DNA from: Candidatus Brocadiaceae bacterium S225
Lineage (GTDB): Bacteria; Planctomycetota; Brocadiia; Brocadiales; Scalinduaceae
Direction of reading: 5' to 3'
Assembly: GCA_007859995.1 (NCBI GenBank)
Contig: SMSL01000017.1
Span: forward strand, 1-64,000
DNA: 64,000 bases
Shown: in pieces, positions 45,439 through 54,651 of the stretch
How the letters are laid out: every line of letters starts with the position of its first letter
Numbering within the stretch: position 1 is the first letter of the stretch
Notes under the pieces: model-generated
What the model was told of the DNA's origin: nothing
Seen by the model: only the letters and a program-made list of their open reading frames with translations
Databases searched by the model: none
Program-made: the position numbers and the translations under genes

Positions 45439-47919
45439 CTATAATAGCCCCCGTTGAAAATTCCCTATTGTTGAGTTTCTCACTTTCTTCTCACTTTTAA
45501 TTCCGGATAGTAAGTCACTAATCGTTTCCGGGGTGTAATCCTTATAGCATAAATCAACCCGGTAATCCCTGTGCCCGGCCTCAAGAAATGGCTTAATAAG
45601 GTGGTTAATTGAGAAAGGTATTTCGTTGATAATCACTGTCCTGCATGCCTCATTTATGGCGACAAACCGGTCACCGTGCTCGTTTGTAAGTGTCATCTTT
45701 TCGAAGCCGCATCGATCGATCCCGGGACACGCACTTTTCATATTTGCCCAGACACACGCCTCTGAGGTAAAGAGCGGTGTATCCTGATAAAGAATCAGGT
45801 CGGTATTGTCAGAAAGCAAGGTCTTCAGATTTTCCATTCCGTCCTCAGGCGACAGGGTATTTCGTTGAAATCCCAATTCACGTAGTTTGATTACGGAAAG
45901 CGGATTCAGAGAGTATAACGGATAATCAGCATACAGGATGACGTCTGCATCACCAAACAAATCCATGGCCCCCGGGTTAGAGATTTGAAACTGTCTGAAT
46001 CCGCTTTTTATCAATGCACTAACAGATTCTTTAAAATAATTATATGTCTCAAACCCGTTCCCTGTATCCCTCATTATTACCGGTAATGAGAGTACGATCT
46101 TGTCCCTTTCCTTCAGTAATGTATCGGCAATGTCATCGTTTTTCTGTAAGTAAGAGATAGTTTTATCTGTCAACACAATATAAAGTTTGTAAATTTTTTC
46201 TGTAAGGGCAAGATCCAGACAATTTAACCTGTCAATCTTCAGAGATAACCGGACTTCGTCTTCAGGGATCCTGTGACGTAAGTGCTTTTCCTCGCTTATC
46301 AAATTACCGTATTTAGTAAATTCTTCCTTTAACCATCTCTTCACCTCATCACACTTAAGCACCCTGTTATTCTGCCATGCTGCTGATAACCCATTAAAAT
46401 ATTCCCGCCTGATATTATTTAACACGCTTAAAGGGGCAAATAATCCTTCTGATATGCCTGCACTTATAATCGCCAGCTCAAATGGTGTTTCCCCCAGACG
46501 TGAAAAACAGTTTTTTAAATCTTCCTCATTTGTTGACCGGTTAATACTTTTTTCAAGATTCAGGGGATAATCCTTTTTAAAGATGAATTGCATTACCTTT
46601 CCGCTTACAGCAATACTATCAGCCTCTACTCTAACTTCCAGATTTACCGGTACCTTAGTGGATGTAAGTTTTTTGGGAATCTTTTGAGCAGATGTTTCTT
46701 TGGTCTTCTGGGAAGAGACAATGTAGAGCTTTGCACCACGTTTAATTTTCTGTTCGGAATTGATAACCGCAGTATCACCTGCCTCAACACTAAATACCCT
46801 TTTCCCGTTTACCTTAATACTCTTTACATGTAGCAGTGCGGGTTTTGCTGAGACATTTTCAAAAACCTGCAATAAATCTCTTACGCCAATACCGGCCTCT
46901 GCCCTTATCACTATATGATTCTCGTCCGACCTTATTACCTCTCCCGCATAAAGTCCCATATTTGCAGGATAAGACGGGTTAACTATGTCTGTGGCCTTGA
47001 GCTGTCGAATACTAGAATCATTTTTAACCGACAGATTGTTATTCCCCATTACGTATGCTGATGTCGTCTCACGGCTGAACACTGTTTTTATGCGATTGGC
47101 AATTTCATCCTGATCTGACAGCTCACCATCAATAGCCTTTCGGTAGGCATCTGTAACAACAGCTACGTATTCAGGCGACTTCATACGCCCCTCGATCTTT
47201 AATGAATCAACTCCGGCATCTACTAAATCACCTATCCCGGAAAGCGTAAGCAGATCTTTCATGGAAAAGAGGTATCCCCCTTCACCTGATTGGGAATGGT
47301 AAGGCTTCCTGCAGGGTTGCGCACACTTTCCTCGATTTCCACTCCTGCCCCCTATCATGCTGCTGAAGAAACATAGCCCTGAATAGGAGTAGCATAAAGC
47401 CCCGTGAATAAATGTCTCTATTTCTATTGAGGTGTTTTCCGCAATATTTTTGATTTCAGCAGATGACAATTCTCTTGCCAGAACAACCCGTTTAAATCCA
47501 AGCTGCTCCAGTTGCTTAACCCCGGCAAGGTTGTGGATAGCCATTTGTGTGCTGGCGTGAATATTAAATCCGGGGAATTGGGATTGAATTAAATAGAGAA
47601 GTCCCAGGTCCTGGATGATTATGGAGTCAGGCCGCATCTCTTCCAGTGCTATTAAGAGGTCGACAGCCCTTCCCAATTCTGAAGTTTTTACGAGCGTATT
47701 GAGCGCGATATAGACCTTAATTGATTTCCTGCGCGCGTAGGCAATGGCCTTGCCGGCGTCATCCAGGGAGAAGTTCTGCGCGCTTGCACGGGCGCTGAAA
47801 TCCTTTAATCCAAAATAGACAGCATCAGCTCCATTGTCAACGGCAGCGAAGAAGCTCTCCATATTGCCGGCCGGTGAGAGTAGCTCCGGCTTCCTGCATT
47901 GAGAATAAGGGATAGACAT
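45439..47919 (-). CDS. U32 peptidase family protein, RlhA-like
   Basis: U32 family with an additional DUF3656-like region; E. coli relatives (RlhA, TrhP) hydroxylate rRNA or tRNA rather than cleave protein. Start KPELLSPAGNMESF, the ADAVYFG segment, GALCYSYSGLCFFSS and RGKCAQPCR (about 190-205, with Cys cluster likely binding Fe-S) are diagnostic. 826 residues, the long form. Target is not deducible from the sequence. Confidence 0.85.
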   Translation of the reverse strand: MSIPYSQCRKPELLSPAGNMESFFAAVDNGADAVYFGLKDFSARASAQNFSLDDAGKAIAYARRKSIKVYIALNTLVKTSELGRAVDLLIALEEMRPDSIIIQDLGLLYLIQSQFPGFNIHASTQMAIHNLAGVKQLEQLGFKRVVLARELSSAEIKNIAENTSIEIETFIHGALCYSYSGLCFFSSMIGGRSGNRGKCAQPCRKPYHSQSGEGGYLFSMKDLLTLSGIGDLVDAGVDSLKIEGRMKSPEYVAVVTDAYRKAIDGELSDQDEIANRIKTVFSRETTSAYVMGNNNLSVKNDSSIRQLKATDIVNPSYPANMGLYAGEVIRSDENHIVIRAEAGIGVRDLLQVFENVSAKPALLHVKSIKVNGKRVFSVEAGDTAVINSEQKIKRGAKLYIVSSQKTKETSAQKIPKKLTSTKVPVNLEVRVEADSIAVSGKVMQFIFKKDYPLNLEKSINRSTNEEDLKNCFSRLGETPFELAIISAGISEGLFAPLSVLNNIRREYFNGLSAAWQNNRVLKCDEVKRWLKEEFTKYGNLISEEKHLRHRIPEDEVRLSLKIDRLNCLDLALTEKIYKLYIVLTDKTISYLQKNDDIADTLLKERDKIVLSLPVIMRDTGNGFETYNYFKESVSALIKSGFRQFQISNPGAMDLFGDADVILYADYPLYSLNPLSVIKLRELGFQRNTLSPEDGMENLKTLLSDNTDLILYQDTPLFTSEACVWANMKSACPGIDRCGFEKMTLTNEHGDRFVAINEACRTVIINEIPFSINHLIKPFLEAGHRDYRVDLCYKDYTPETISDLLSGIKSEKKVRNSTIGNFQRGLL

Positions 47920-48194
47920 GGGGATATTACGCTTAAATTTAAATGACTTTGGGAAGATATAATAGATGAAAACCTAAGAAGGTGATTTTAGAATTAGAAT
48001 CATTAATATTCAAGACCTTTCTGGCGAATAGTATAACGTTTCACTGAAATCATGATATTCTTGCAAATGGTAGCCGCAAGCTTAAGTCTGCGTTAAACTA
48101 AAGAATCTCCTAAGAAATAACATTTGTTTTTTATTTAGACATGTTATTATAGTACATTTCTATAAATTATTTATAAGAGAGAAATTAACTTGTA

Positions 48195-48437
48195 ATGTTT
48201 GAGTATACCTCCTATTTCGAAAAAGATGTACTTTCAAAACGTCCGTACATAAAAAAAGAATGGTGTGAAAAAGTGGTTTCTTCAAAAGAATTTGTAGAAA
48301 AACAGCCTGACGATAGATTTCGTTTCTGGGGAAAAATACCTGAATTTGACAATAAATATCTTAGAGTAATAACACTCAAGGATCAAAGAATAATCCATAA
48401 TGCTTTTTTTGATCGAAAATTTAAGGAGGTGAAATAA
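48195..48437 (+). CDS. Small DUF4258-like protein, putative toxin partner
   Basis: 80 residues, YTSYFEKDVLSKRPYI start and LRVITLKDQRIIHNAFFDRKFK end resemble DUF4258/BrnT-like small RNase-fold proteins. It ends 2 bp before a DUF2283 gene, a pairing common in toxin-antitoxin-like modules. The family assignment is by eye and tentative. Confidence 0.6.
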   Translation: MFEYTSYFEKDVLSKRPYIKKEWCEKVVSSKEFVEKQPDDRFRFWGKIPEFDNKYLRVITLKDQRIIHNAFFDRKFKEVK

Positions 48438-48439
48438 AA

Positions 48440-48652
48440 ATGAGACTTAGCTATCATGAAGAAACGGATTCACTATACATACATCTTGTTGAACGGCCTG
48501 GAGTTGATGCAGATGAAGTTGCGCCGGGTATTATAGTAGATTATGACACCGATGGGAAACCAGTTGGAATAGATATAGATCATGCTAAGAATGTGATAGA
48601 TTTGACTACTCTCGAAACAGGATCATTGCCATTAAAAGTCAAATCTGCGTAA
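48440..48652 (+). CDS. DUF2283 family protein, putative antitoxin partner
   Basis: 70 residues: LSYHEETDSLYIHLVE, EVAPGIIVDYDTDGKPVGIDIDHA is the DUF2283 pattern. A Shine-Dalgarno (AAGGAGG) lies within the 3' end of the preceding gene, indicating coupled expression. Confidence 0.8.
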   Translation: MRLSYHEETDSLYIHLVERPGVDADEVAPGIIVDYDTDGKPVGIDIDHAKNVIDLTTLETGSLPLKVKSA

Positions 48653-48757
48653 TAGCATAACAAGGAAGTTGGGTGCAAAATAACCTTATAGATTAGATAC
48701 TATCATAAAACTTAACAAATTCTGGTATAAATAATACTTTTAAACAGGAGAAAAACA

Positions 48758-49843
48758 TTGAAGTTATTTATTATTTCCATAGCAATTTCTCTGGCTTTGA
48801 TCGGGTGCGCTAACTCAAAGACAGAAACCATCATTTCCGAAACAAAACCTACCGCGAGTGAAAAACAGGCTGAGGTTACTATCTTTGAGGGTGAAAAGCA
48901 TCTTAGAAACATCAAGCAACTTACTTTCGGCGGAGAGAATGCTGAGGCATATTTCTCTTACAATGCAGATAAGCTCATATTCCAGTCAAAACGTGATGGT
49001 CTGCAGTGCGATGCAATCTTTACCATGGACGTAGATGGCAGCAATGTAAAAATGCTGTCATCGGGTAAAGGCACTACTACCTGTTCTTTTATTGCCCCTG
49101 ACTATAAATCTATAATTTATGCATCTACTCATCTTGGTGGGGATGAATGTCCTCCCAAGCCGGATATGTCGAAGGGTTATGTCTGGGCGTTATATGAAAG
49201 CTTTGATATTTTCAAGGCTGACCCTGACGGTTCCAATCTTAGACGTTTAACTGACGCTCCGGGATATGATGCCGAGGGCGTTTACTCACCCAAAGGAGAC
49301 AGGATAATGTTTACTTCAATCCGTACCGGAGACCTGGAGCTGTTCCTGATGGATCCTGATGGTTCTAACGTGGAACAACTTACCGATACCGCCGGCTACG
49401 ATGGCGGCGCTTTCTTTTCTCTCGACGGAGAGTGGATATGCTGGCGTGCGTCAAGGCCGCAAGGTGAAGAACTTACCGATTACGTGGATCTTCTCAAAAA
49501 CGGTTTAATCCGACCAAGCAAACTTGAAATATATGTGATGAACCTGAAAGACCGCAAACCGATCCAGTTAACCAATAACGGCGCTGCGAACTTTGGCCCC
49601 TATTTCCATCCGAACGGTAAAAAAGTGATCTTTGTGTCCAACATGGATGACCCTCAACATCGAAACTTTGAGATGTACACGGTTGATATAAAAACCAAAA
49701 AAGTCGAACGTATTTCATATAACCCGACATTCGACGGTTTCCCTATGTTCAGTCATGACGGAAAGAAATTGGTCTTTGCCTCAAACCGCAACAACAGCAG
49801 ACCTCATGAAACAAATATATTTATTGCCGATTGGGTGGATTAA
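48758..49843 (+). CDS. TolB-like beta-propeller lipoprotein
   Basis: Signal peptide with lipobox LIGC (Cys17), then repeated PD40/WD40-like strands (QLTFGGENAEAYFSYNADKLIFQSKR, DVDGSNVK, DPDGSNLRRLTDAPGYDAEGVYSP, DPDGSNVEQLTDTAGYDGG, FPMFSHDGKKLVFASNR) making about six blades. 361 residues from TTG 48758, preceded by CAGGAG. Function beyond a periplasmic scaffold is unknown. Confidence 0.87.
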   Translation: MKLFIISIAISLALIGCANSKTETIISETKPTASEKQAEVTIFEGEKHLRNIKQLTFGGENAEAYFSYNADKLIFQSKRDGLQCDAIFTMDVDGSNVKMLSSGKGTTTCSFIAPDYKSIIYASTHLGGDECPPKPDMSKGYVWALYESFDIFKADPDGSNLRRLTDAPGYDAEGVYSPKGDRIMFTSIRTGDLELFLMDPDGSNVEQLTDTAGYDGGAFFSLDGEWICWRASRPQGEELTDYVDLLKNGLIRPSKLEIYVMNLKDRKPIQLTNNGAANFGPYFHPNGKKVIFVSNMDDPQHRNFEMYTVDIKTKKVERISYNPTFDGFPMFSHDGKKLVFASNRNNSRPHETNIFIADWVD

Positions 49844-49861
49844 GCAGAAAAGAATTCCAGC

Positions 49862-49928
49862 TTTTTTGACAGGATTTACAGGATAAACAGGATACAAATT
49901 AAATTATCCTGTGATCCTGTCAAAAAAA
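49862..49928. terminator. Bidirectional intrinsic terminator between convergent genes
   Basis: Left arm TTTTTTGACAGGATTTACAG (49862 on) pairs with right arm ending CCTGTCAAAAAAA (49904-49928), about 24 paired positions with two mismatches. T-tracts stand on both sides, fitting termination of both the lipoprotein and the peptidase transcripts. Confidence 0.8.
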
Positions 49929-52900
49929 TTATCTCTCGACAACCTCTGTATTAACAGTATATTCCGTGCCATCACGCATATAGACAATCGCAATCTCAGC
50001 GCCGGCCTGTAACCTCTTTAAGGCATCGGAAAAGGTTTCCAGATCTTCGATCACTGTTTCCCCGATACGTACAATTATGTCACCAATCTGAAGCTCGACT
50101 TTGTCTGCCGGTGAACCGGCCGTCACACCGTCAAGTTTCACTCCTTGACCGGTATAATCATAGGCCGGAACAGTACCCAGTACAACTTTCCTCTTCGTAC
50201 GTACCGGCTCCTCCTGTTGTGTCGCGCTCCCTTTTGCCGCAGTCAGTGTAGAGGTCAGTGGTTCCGGTCTTGCGGCTAGATACTCAACTGCTTCTTTCAA
50301 GACGGCAGCAGTCTTGACTAAGCCTGCCGTATCGATCCTGTCAACAGTGTCTGTTGGACGATGATAGTTATCGCGCGCGCCACTGAAGAGATGCACGGCT
50401 GGTACACCTGCGTCGATAAAACTCTTCTCGTCTCCGTTGCCGGTATCCAGGGCAGATTGCTTGATAGGAACTCCGGTTACGTATCCTGCGCCACGAAAGA
50501 TATGTACCCATTCACGTGCAGAATAATTGCCGAATATGGTCAGTGCATCCTGACCTAACTGGCCGACTGTATCTATATTAATCATTGCCATAGTTTTAGA
50601 GATGGGGTATTTCTCTGCCTGCCTGATGTAATGCAGTGAACCGAGCTTGCCGGCTTCCTCCGCGCTGAAGGCTACAAATACAATCGTGCGTTCAGGCTGT
50701 AATTTTTTACCAACCAAACGTGCAAATTCCAGTAAGACGGAGATCCCGCTGGCATTGTCGTCCGCACCTGGATGGATTTTACCTTTGTTGCCTTTGAGAA
50801 CGTCAGGCCAACCTAGTCCGTGCGAATCGTAGTGCGCTCCAATAACCACACTCTGTCCATCAAATTGAGGATTAATGCCCGGAATAATTCCTATTACATT
50901 CTTAATCGTAACAATATCATGATCAGGCATATCCACCTTTTCCGTCCAGGTCTGGAAATAATCATCCGGTCCATCTCCGCAGGGTTGTAAGCCTGCATCA
51001 GAAAATTGTCCGGCAATATAGTCAGCAGCTTTATTCAATCCCTCAGTCCCAAGTCCCCTTCCTGCCAGCTCGTCAGAAGCGAGATACTCAATATCCTTTA
51101 ACATTCTCGCTTCTGAGAAAACAGGAGGCAGTTGCGCAAGGGCAGAACGTGGCGCCAGTTTGGCTGTTGTCTGCTCAACCTCTTTACCATCTTCCTGGGA
51201 AACGGCAATCGACATAGGTGAATTGACCACGGGCCATTGACCCTTAAAGACATTGGCAGGCTCATCACCCGTAAAGCCAAGATAGCTGTATTTGTTGTAG
51301 TGTGGGAGTTTCCTTCCCAGACCAGGCATTGCGGCCACATTATCCGTGGCCAGCCAGGCCAGGGCATGAGCACTGTTCGACGGGTGGCGTCCCATTATCA
51401 CAACCGAATGTTTATCTCGTTTAATTTCAGTACCTTCGATAGATACGCCACTCTCATTTTTGCCATAATCATAGTCGGATAGTGCATTGTCAAACATGGG
51501 CCGGAAACGGTTTTCCCATCCAAACAACCAGACCGCTCGATCAGCCGGTAATTCATCCAGCTCATTATCAAGCTTGATCTCCATGTTCACCGCACGGCCC
51601 TTCTGCCATTCTTCTGCCAGATTTTGATAGCCCATTCGAATTGATTCAGAGGCACTCGCGGGTAACACCACTAATACCTGCTCAGCGCCAAAGACCTGAC
51701 TTAATGCCGGAGGGCTTTCATTGTGATCTAATGTGCGAAAGACGTCAAATTCAGGATCAACGTCCAGTTGTAACGGACGCATAGGTAAATTGAGTTCCAG
51801 ATTATACTGTTTTGCATTGACATCAATACATGTCTGGAACGCATTCGCAACCCCTTCCATGTGAACAGCAATTGGCAGCTTTAACCGATATGGCTCTGCG
51901 TCCTGAGTCTGTTCAATATTAGCTGACAAAACATAACCATCTCCTTTCGGTTTTGCGACTGCCTGACTTACTCTCAGTGAAGGCGAACCGGCCCTCTTCA
52001 CCCATTGTTCAAACAAGGGTCCCATAGGATTATCAGTTACATTATTGAAAACAGTTTCAACGTCATCAAAGGAAGCAACCTTGAATTTATATTTTCGATA
52101 AAATCGATGAAGGGCCTTGACAAAGGCTTCATCACCCAGCTGTTGTCGTACCATATGAAACAGCATCATGGTCTTACCATAGCCGACAGCCTCCGTGACC
52201 GCACTATGTCGGGAACGGAATTCGGTCAGGGGAAAGTCCTTCTCCTTATTGGCGGTTACGTAGTTCGTATATTTCTGGAGAACCGAACGACGGTATTCAA
52301 CGGCCGCGCCATGCTGTTCTTTAATAAGATGGTCGGCAAGATAGGTTGTAAGACCTTCAGCCCAGTTGCCTTTTTCGTAATCAGTATATACCCCGTTACC
52401 CCACCAGTTGTGCAGGATCTCATGGGGATAAGAGGAGTGAAGGATAAAGGGGAAGCGAATAACCCTGGGGCCGAGAAGTGTGAAGGACGGCATACCGTAA
52501 CCTGTCTCCCAGAAATTCTCTACCAGAGCAAACTTGCTGTATGGATACGGGCCGAGGAGTTTCCGATACATCTCAAGGTACTGTGCAGTTGTATCCAGGT
52601 ATTTCTGAGCAAGCTGTGAATCCGGATTGCGTAAGAACGCCATAGCCTCAACAGCGCCCGCAGCCTGGCTATATTCTGTAAATTCAGAAGATATCAGGTA
52701 TATCTCTTCCTGCGGATTATCCTCCACCCATACATCACGCATGGTATCATCATCAATATCATGACTTACGCGTTTACCCTGGCTTACAGATGACCACCCT
52801 GCGGGCAATTCGACACTCAGATTAAACGTTACCATCTCATTTGCAAAATGTGGATACCAGAATGTTGACCCGCTTAAGAAAATTCCTTCCGGAAAGATAA

Positions 52901-53336
52901 TACCCGGTGATACACTGAAGCTGCGCGCGTACTCTTCGCCATATTCCCTGACAGGATGATAAATCTCACCCGCGTACTTGATTGTAAACTGATTGGTCCA
53001 GGATGGCAGCTTTACCTCAAAAAGCTCCATCGCAATATTACCTTGCAGAGATGGATTTTCACTGAAAAATCTACCGGCTTCAGCGCCAGAAATTTTTCTC
53101 AGTACAATATCTTCTCCTAAAACTTCAGGTTCAAGCCCCTGGTGAATCGTGAAATGGAGTGGTTCCTTTTCCAGTGATTCCGGGGGCAAGGTGATTTTAT
53201 CAACTACCTCTATCCGATGGGTTTCCGGTTGCAGCTTGACCTTAATGTCGTGTGCAACCTGCCCGAATGCTGCTGATGAGATGATCAGGACAAAGAAGCT
53301 GGTTTGCAATAAGCGCCATAACGGTTGACAATTCAT
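49929..53336 (-). CDS. Exported M1-M28-PDZ peptidase fusion
   Basis: 1135 residues with a signal peptide (about 1-25). Residues about 150-480 form a gluzincin/M1 aminopeptidase domain with the zinc motif HEILHNWW and the distal NWAEGLT Glu. About 760-1010 form an M28 aminopeptidase domain: YDSHGLGW, PGADDNASG, AFSAEEAGKLGS, NIDTVGQ and DNYHRPTDT provide the two-zinc ligands. A C-terminal PDZ domain (about 1050-1130: GVTAGSPADKVELQIGDIIVRIG) follows. Both active sites look intact. It likely acts on peptides in the periplasm or outside the cell. Confidence 0.88.
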   Translation of the reverse strand: MNCQPLWRLLQTSFFVLIISSAAFGQVAHDIKVKLQPETHRIEVVDKITLPPESLEKEPLHFTIHQGLEPEVLGEDIVLRKISGAEAGRFFSENPSLQGNIAMELFEVKLPSWTNQFTIKYAGEIYHPVREYGEEYARSFSVSPGIIFPEGIFLSGSTFWYPHFANEMVTFNLSVELPAGWSSVSQGKRVSHDIDDDTMRDVWVEDNPQEEIYLISSEFTEYSQAAGAVEAMAFLRNPDSQLAQKYLDTTAQYLEMYRKLLGPYPYSKFALVENFWETGYGMPSFTLLGPRVIRFPFILHSSYPHEILHNWWGNGVYTDYEKGNWAEGLTTYLADHLIKEQHGAAVEYRRSVLQKYTNYVTANKEKDFPLTEFRSRHSAVTEAVGYGKTMMLFHMVRQQLGDEAFVKALHRFYRKYKFKVASFDDVETVFNNVTDNPMGPLFEQWVKRAGSPSLRVSQAVAKPKGDGYVLSANIEQTQDAEPYRLKLPIAVHMEGVANAFQTCIDVNAKQYNLELNLPMRPLQLDVDPEFDVFRTLDHNESPPALSQVFGAEQVLVVLPASASESIRMGYQNLAEEWQKGRAVNMEIKLDNELDELPADRAVWLFGWENRFRPMFDNALSDYDYGKNESGVSIEGTEIKRDKHSVVIMGRHPSNSAHALAWLATDNVAAMPGLGRKLPHYNKYSYLGFTGDEPANVFKGQWPVVNSPMSIAVSQEDGKEVEQTTAKLAPRSALAQLPPVFSEARMLKDIEYLASDELAGRGLGTEGLNKAADYIAGQFSDAGLQPCGDGPDDYFQTWTEKVDMPDHDIVTIKNVIGIIPGINPQFDGQSVVIGAHYDSHGLGWPDVLKGNKGKIHPGADDNASGISVLLEFARLVGKKLQPERTIVFVAFSAEEAGKLGSLHYIRQAEKYPISKTMAMINIDTVGQLGQDALTIFGNYSAREWVHIFRGAGYVTGVPIKQSALDTGNGDEKSFIDAGVPAVHLFSGARDNYHRPTDTVDRIDTAGLVKTAAVLKEAVEYLAARPEPLTSTLTAAKGSATQQEEPVRTKRKVVLGTVPAYDYTGQGVKLDGVTAGSPADKVELQIGDIIVRIGETVIEDLETFSDALKRLQAGAEIAIVYMRDGTEYTVNTEVVER

Positions 53337-53360
53337 TCAAGTTCCCCCTTTATTAAATTC

Positions 53361-53516
53361 TCACCGCAAAGTCGTAAAGGTCGCAAAGTTATTATTTTCA
53401 AAAGTAAATAACTAAATATTCTAAATCGCCTGGCACTTTAGTTAAAAAAAGGTATGAGCTATGGACTCTTTCCCTCTTTAAGGTTTTTCTTTGCGCCCTC
53501 TGCGACTTTGCGGTGA
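53361..53516. repeat. Long-loop inverted repeat of 'gcaaag' type
   Basis: Left arm 53361-53388 (TCACCGCAAAGTCGTAAAGG...) pairs with right arm 53489-53516 (...TGCGACTTTGCGGTGA). Same architecture as 43071-43220. Upstream of the peptidase gene. Confidence 0.65.
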
Positions 53517-53664
53517 ATGTAGTTTTTGTCGTTTTTCTAATACTTAACCTACTATTATAATCTGAGAATTCCCACAATCTACTAAATTGTCTTTCCTTAA
53601 ACCTAAATTGAGCGATTTGAGTAGCCGCATCCTTTAGGTTGGGTCAAGCGGAGCGGATCCAACG

Positions 53665-53831
53665 GGGAGCATTCCCATTTTATTGTATATAAAAGAGGTG
53701 GATTCACTTCGTTTAATCCACCCTACCTCGCACCATACGTTTGCTTATTTGTTGGGTGGATTAAGGCCGGAGGCCGAATCCACGTATTCATGGGTATAAT
53801 ACCTGATTTACAAAAAATTGGGAATGCTCCC
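53665..53831. mobile_element. MITE-like element, copy 3
   Basis: Same 13-bp terminal repeats and interior as the copies at 3481 and 4262. No 9-bp target duplication is visible; a second right-end-like sequence (AAATGGGAATGCTCTC) follows at once, suggesting rearrangement or nested insertion. Confidence 0.85.
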
Positions 53832-53972
53832 AAATGGGAATGCTCTCTTGCAAAAAAGCGTGTTGCTGTGCAGGCGAATTGAATATTGAAAATGATTAGG
53901 ACATGTGGGCTCATTTCCATACGAGCAGCATAATAAAGGCTGTTCACCCACCATGCTGAGCTGTTACGATGC

Positions 53973-54239
53973 TTAGGATAGCGGCTGCATACTTAAAATA
54001 TGGCAAACTTCTATGCCATCATCCAGGTCTTCCCAGTAAATTGCAAAACCACCGGATTCGAGAGACCAGTTTGCCCGTTGTTCAGGTGTTGCTTTTGCTA
54101 ACCAATCCAGCCAACCGATTCTGTCAACTGGCAGACAGATTTCTCTGTGGTCATTTAATGAAACGTACAGCATATTTTTATCGAAATGAACTCCAGTCGC
54201 AAATACTGTTTGAGTTTTGCTATTTGTTAAAGTGGGCAT
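53973..54239 (-). CDS. DUF2442 domain protein
   Basis: 88 residues; VHFDKNMLYVSLNDHREICLPVDRIGWLDWLAKATPEQRANW and IYWEDLDDGIEVCHIL follow DUF2442. A Shine-Dalgarno (TTGGAGGTG) overlaps the end of the DUF4160 remnant. Such pairs are frequent, often regarded as toxin-antitoxin-like, but of unproven function. Confidence 0.83.
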   Translation of the reverse strand: MPTLTNSKTQTVFATGVHFDKNMLYVSLNDHREICLPVDRIGWLDWLAKATPEQRANWSLESGGFAIYWEDLDDGIEVCHILSMQPLS

Positions 54240-54452
54240 ACCACACCTCCAATAATTTTTGTTGATTCTGTTTGGTTAGTTTTAGAATTTGATTCATTTT
54301 ATGCTTATTGTAGCCACGGTTATATTCAACCTCTATCGGTGAAGCCAATCCTTTGCTTCATTACCATCCCGGATTACATGCATATGTGGTGGTTCAGTCA
54401 GATCAGAAGAGTAGAATCTGAATTTGTAACCGCTAATCTCTATAGTAGGCAT
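54220..54452 (-). pseudogene. DUF4160 gene with a frameshift
   Basis: From ATG 54452 it reads MPTIEISGYKFRFYSSDLTE, PPHMHVIRDGNEAKDWLHR and stops. One nucleotide off, the sequence continues as SPIEVEYNRGYNKHKMNQIL, KLTKQNQQKLLEVWYAHF, the normal C-terminal half of DUF4160. The frameshift is near 54340-54347. It overlaps the DUF2442 start by 20 bp, the usual gene order. Confidence 0.78.
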
Positions 54453-54599
54453 TTGTCACTTTTTATTTTAACCTGACTTATTATACCACCTATTTAAATT
54501 CAAATAATGTTACTTATGAAAATCTAACATAAGATAACACATTTAACAAGTATTTGTTGGGACTCTACATCAGAATGTGTTACCAAAGGTGAAATGAAA

Positions 54600-54640
54600 A
54601 ATATCGGTGTTTGTGAAAAGCGAAGAGAGGGACTTGACCC
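54600..54640. repeat. Direct repeat flanking the Fic gene, left
   Basis: ATATCGGTGTTTGTGAAAAG and the following CGAAGAGAGGGACTTGAC match about 80% with 55847-55886 on the far side of the fic gene. Confidence 0.5.
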
Positions 54641-54651
54641 CTTTCTTTCTT

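Noticed and set aside
52005-52619. 204-codon plus-strand open frame
   Set aside because: It is antisense to the well-supported M1-M28 peptidase gene and shows no family features.
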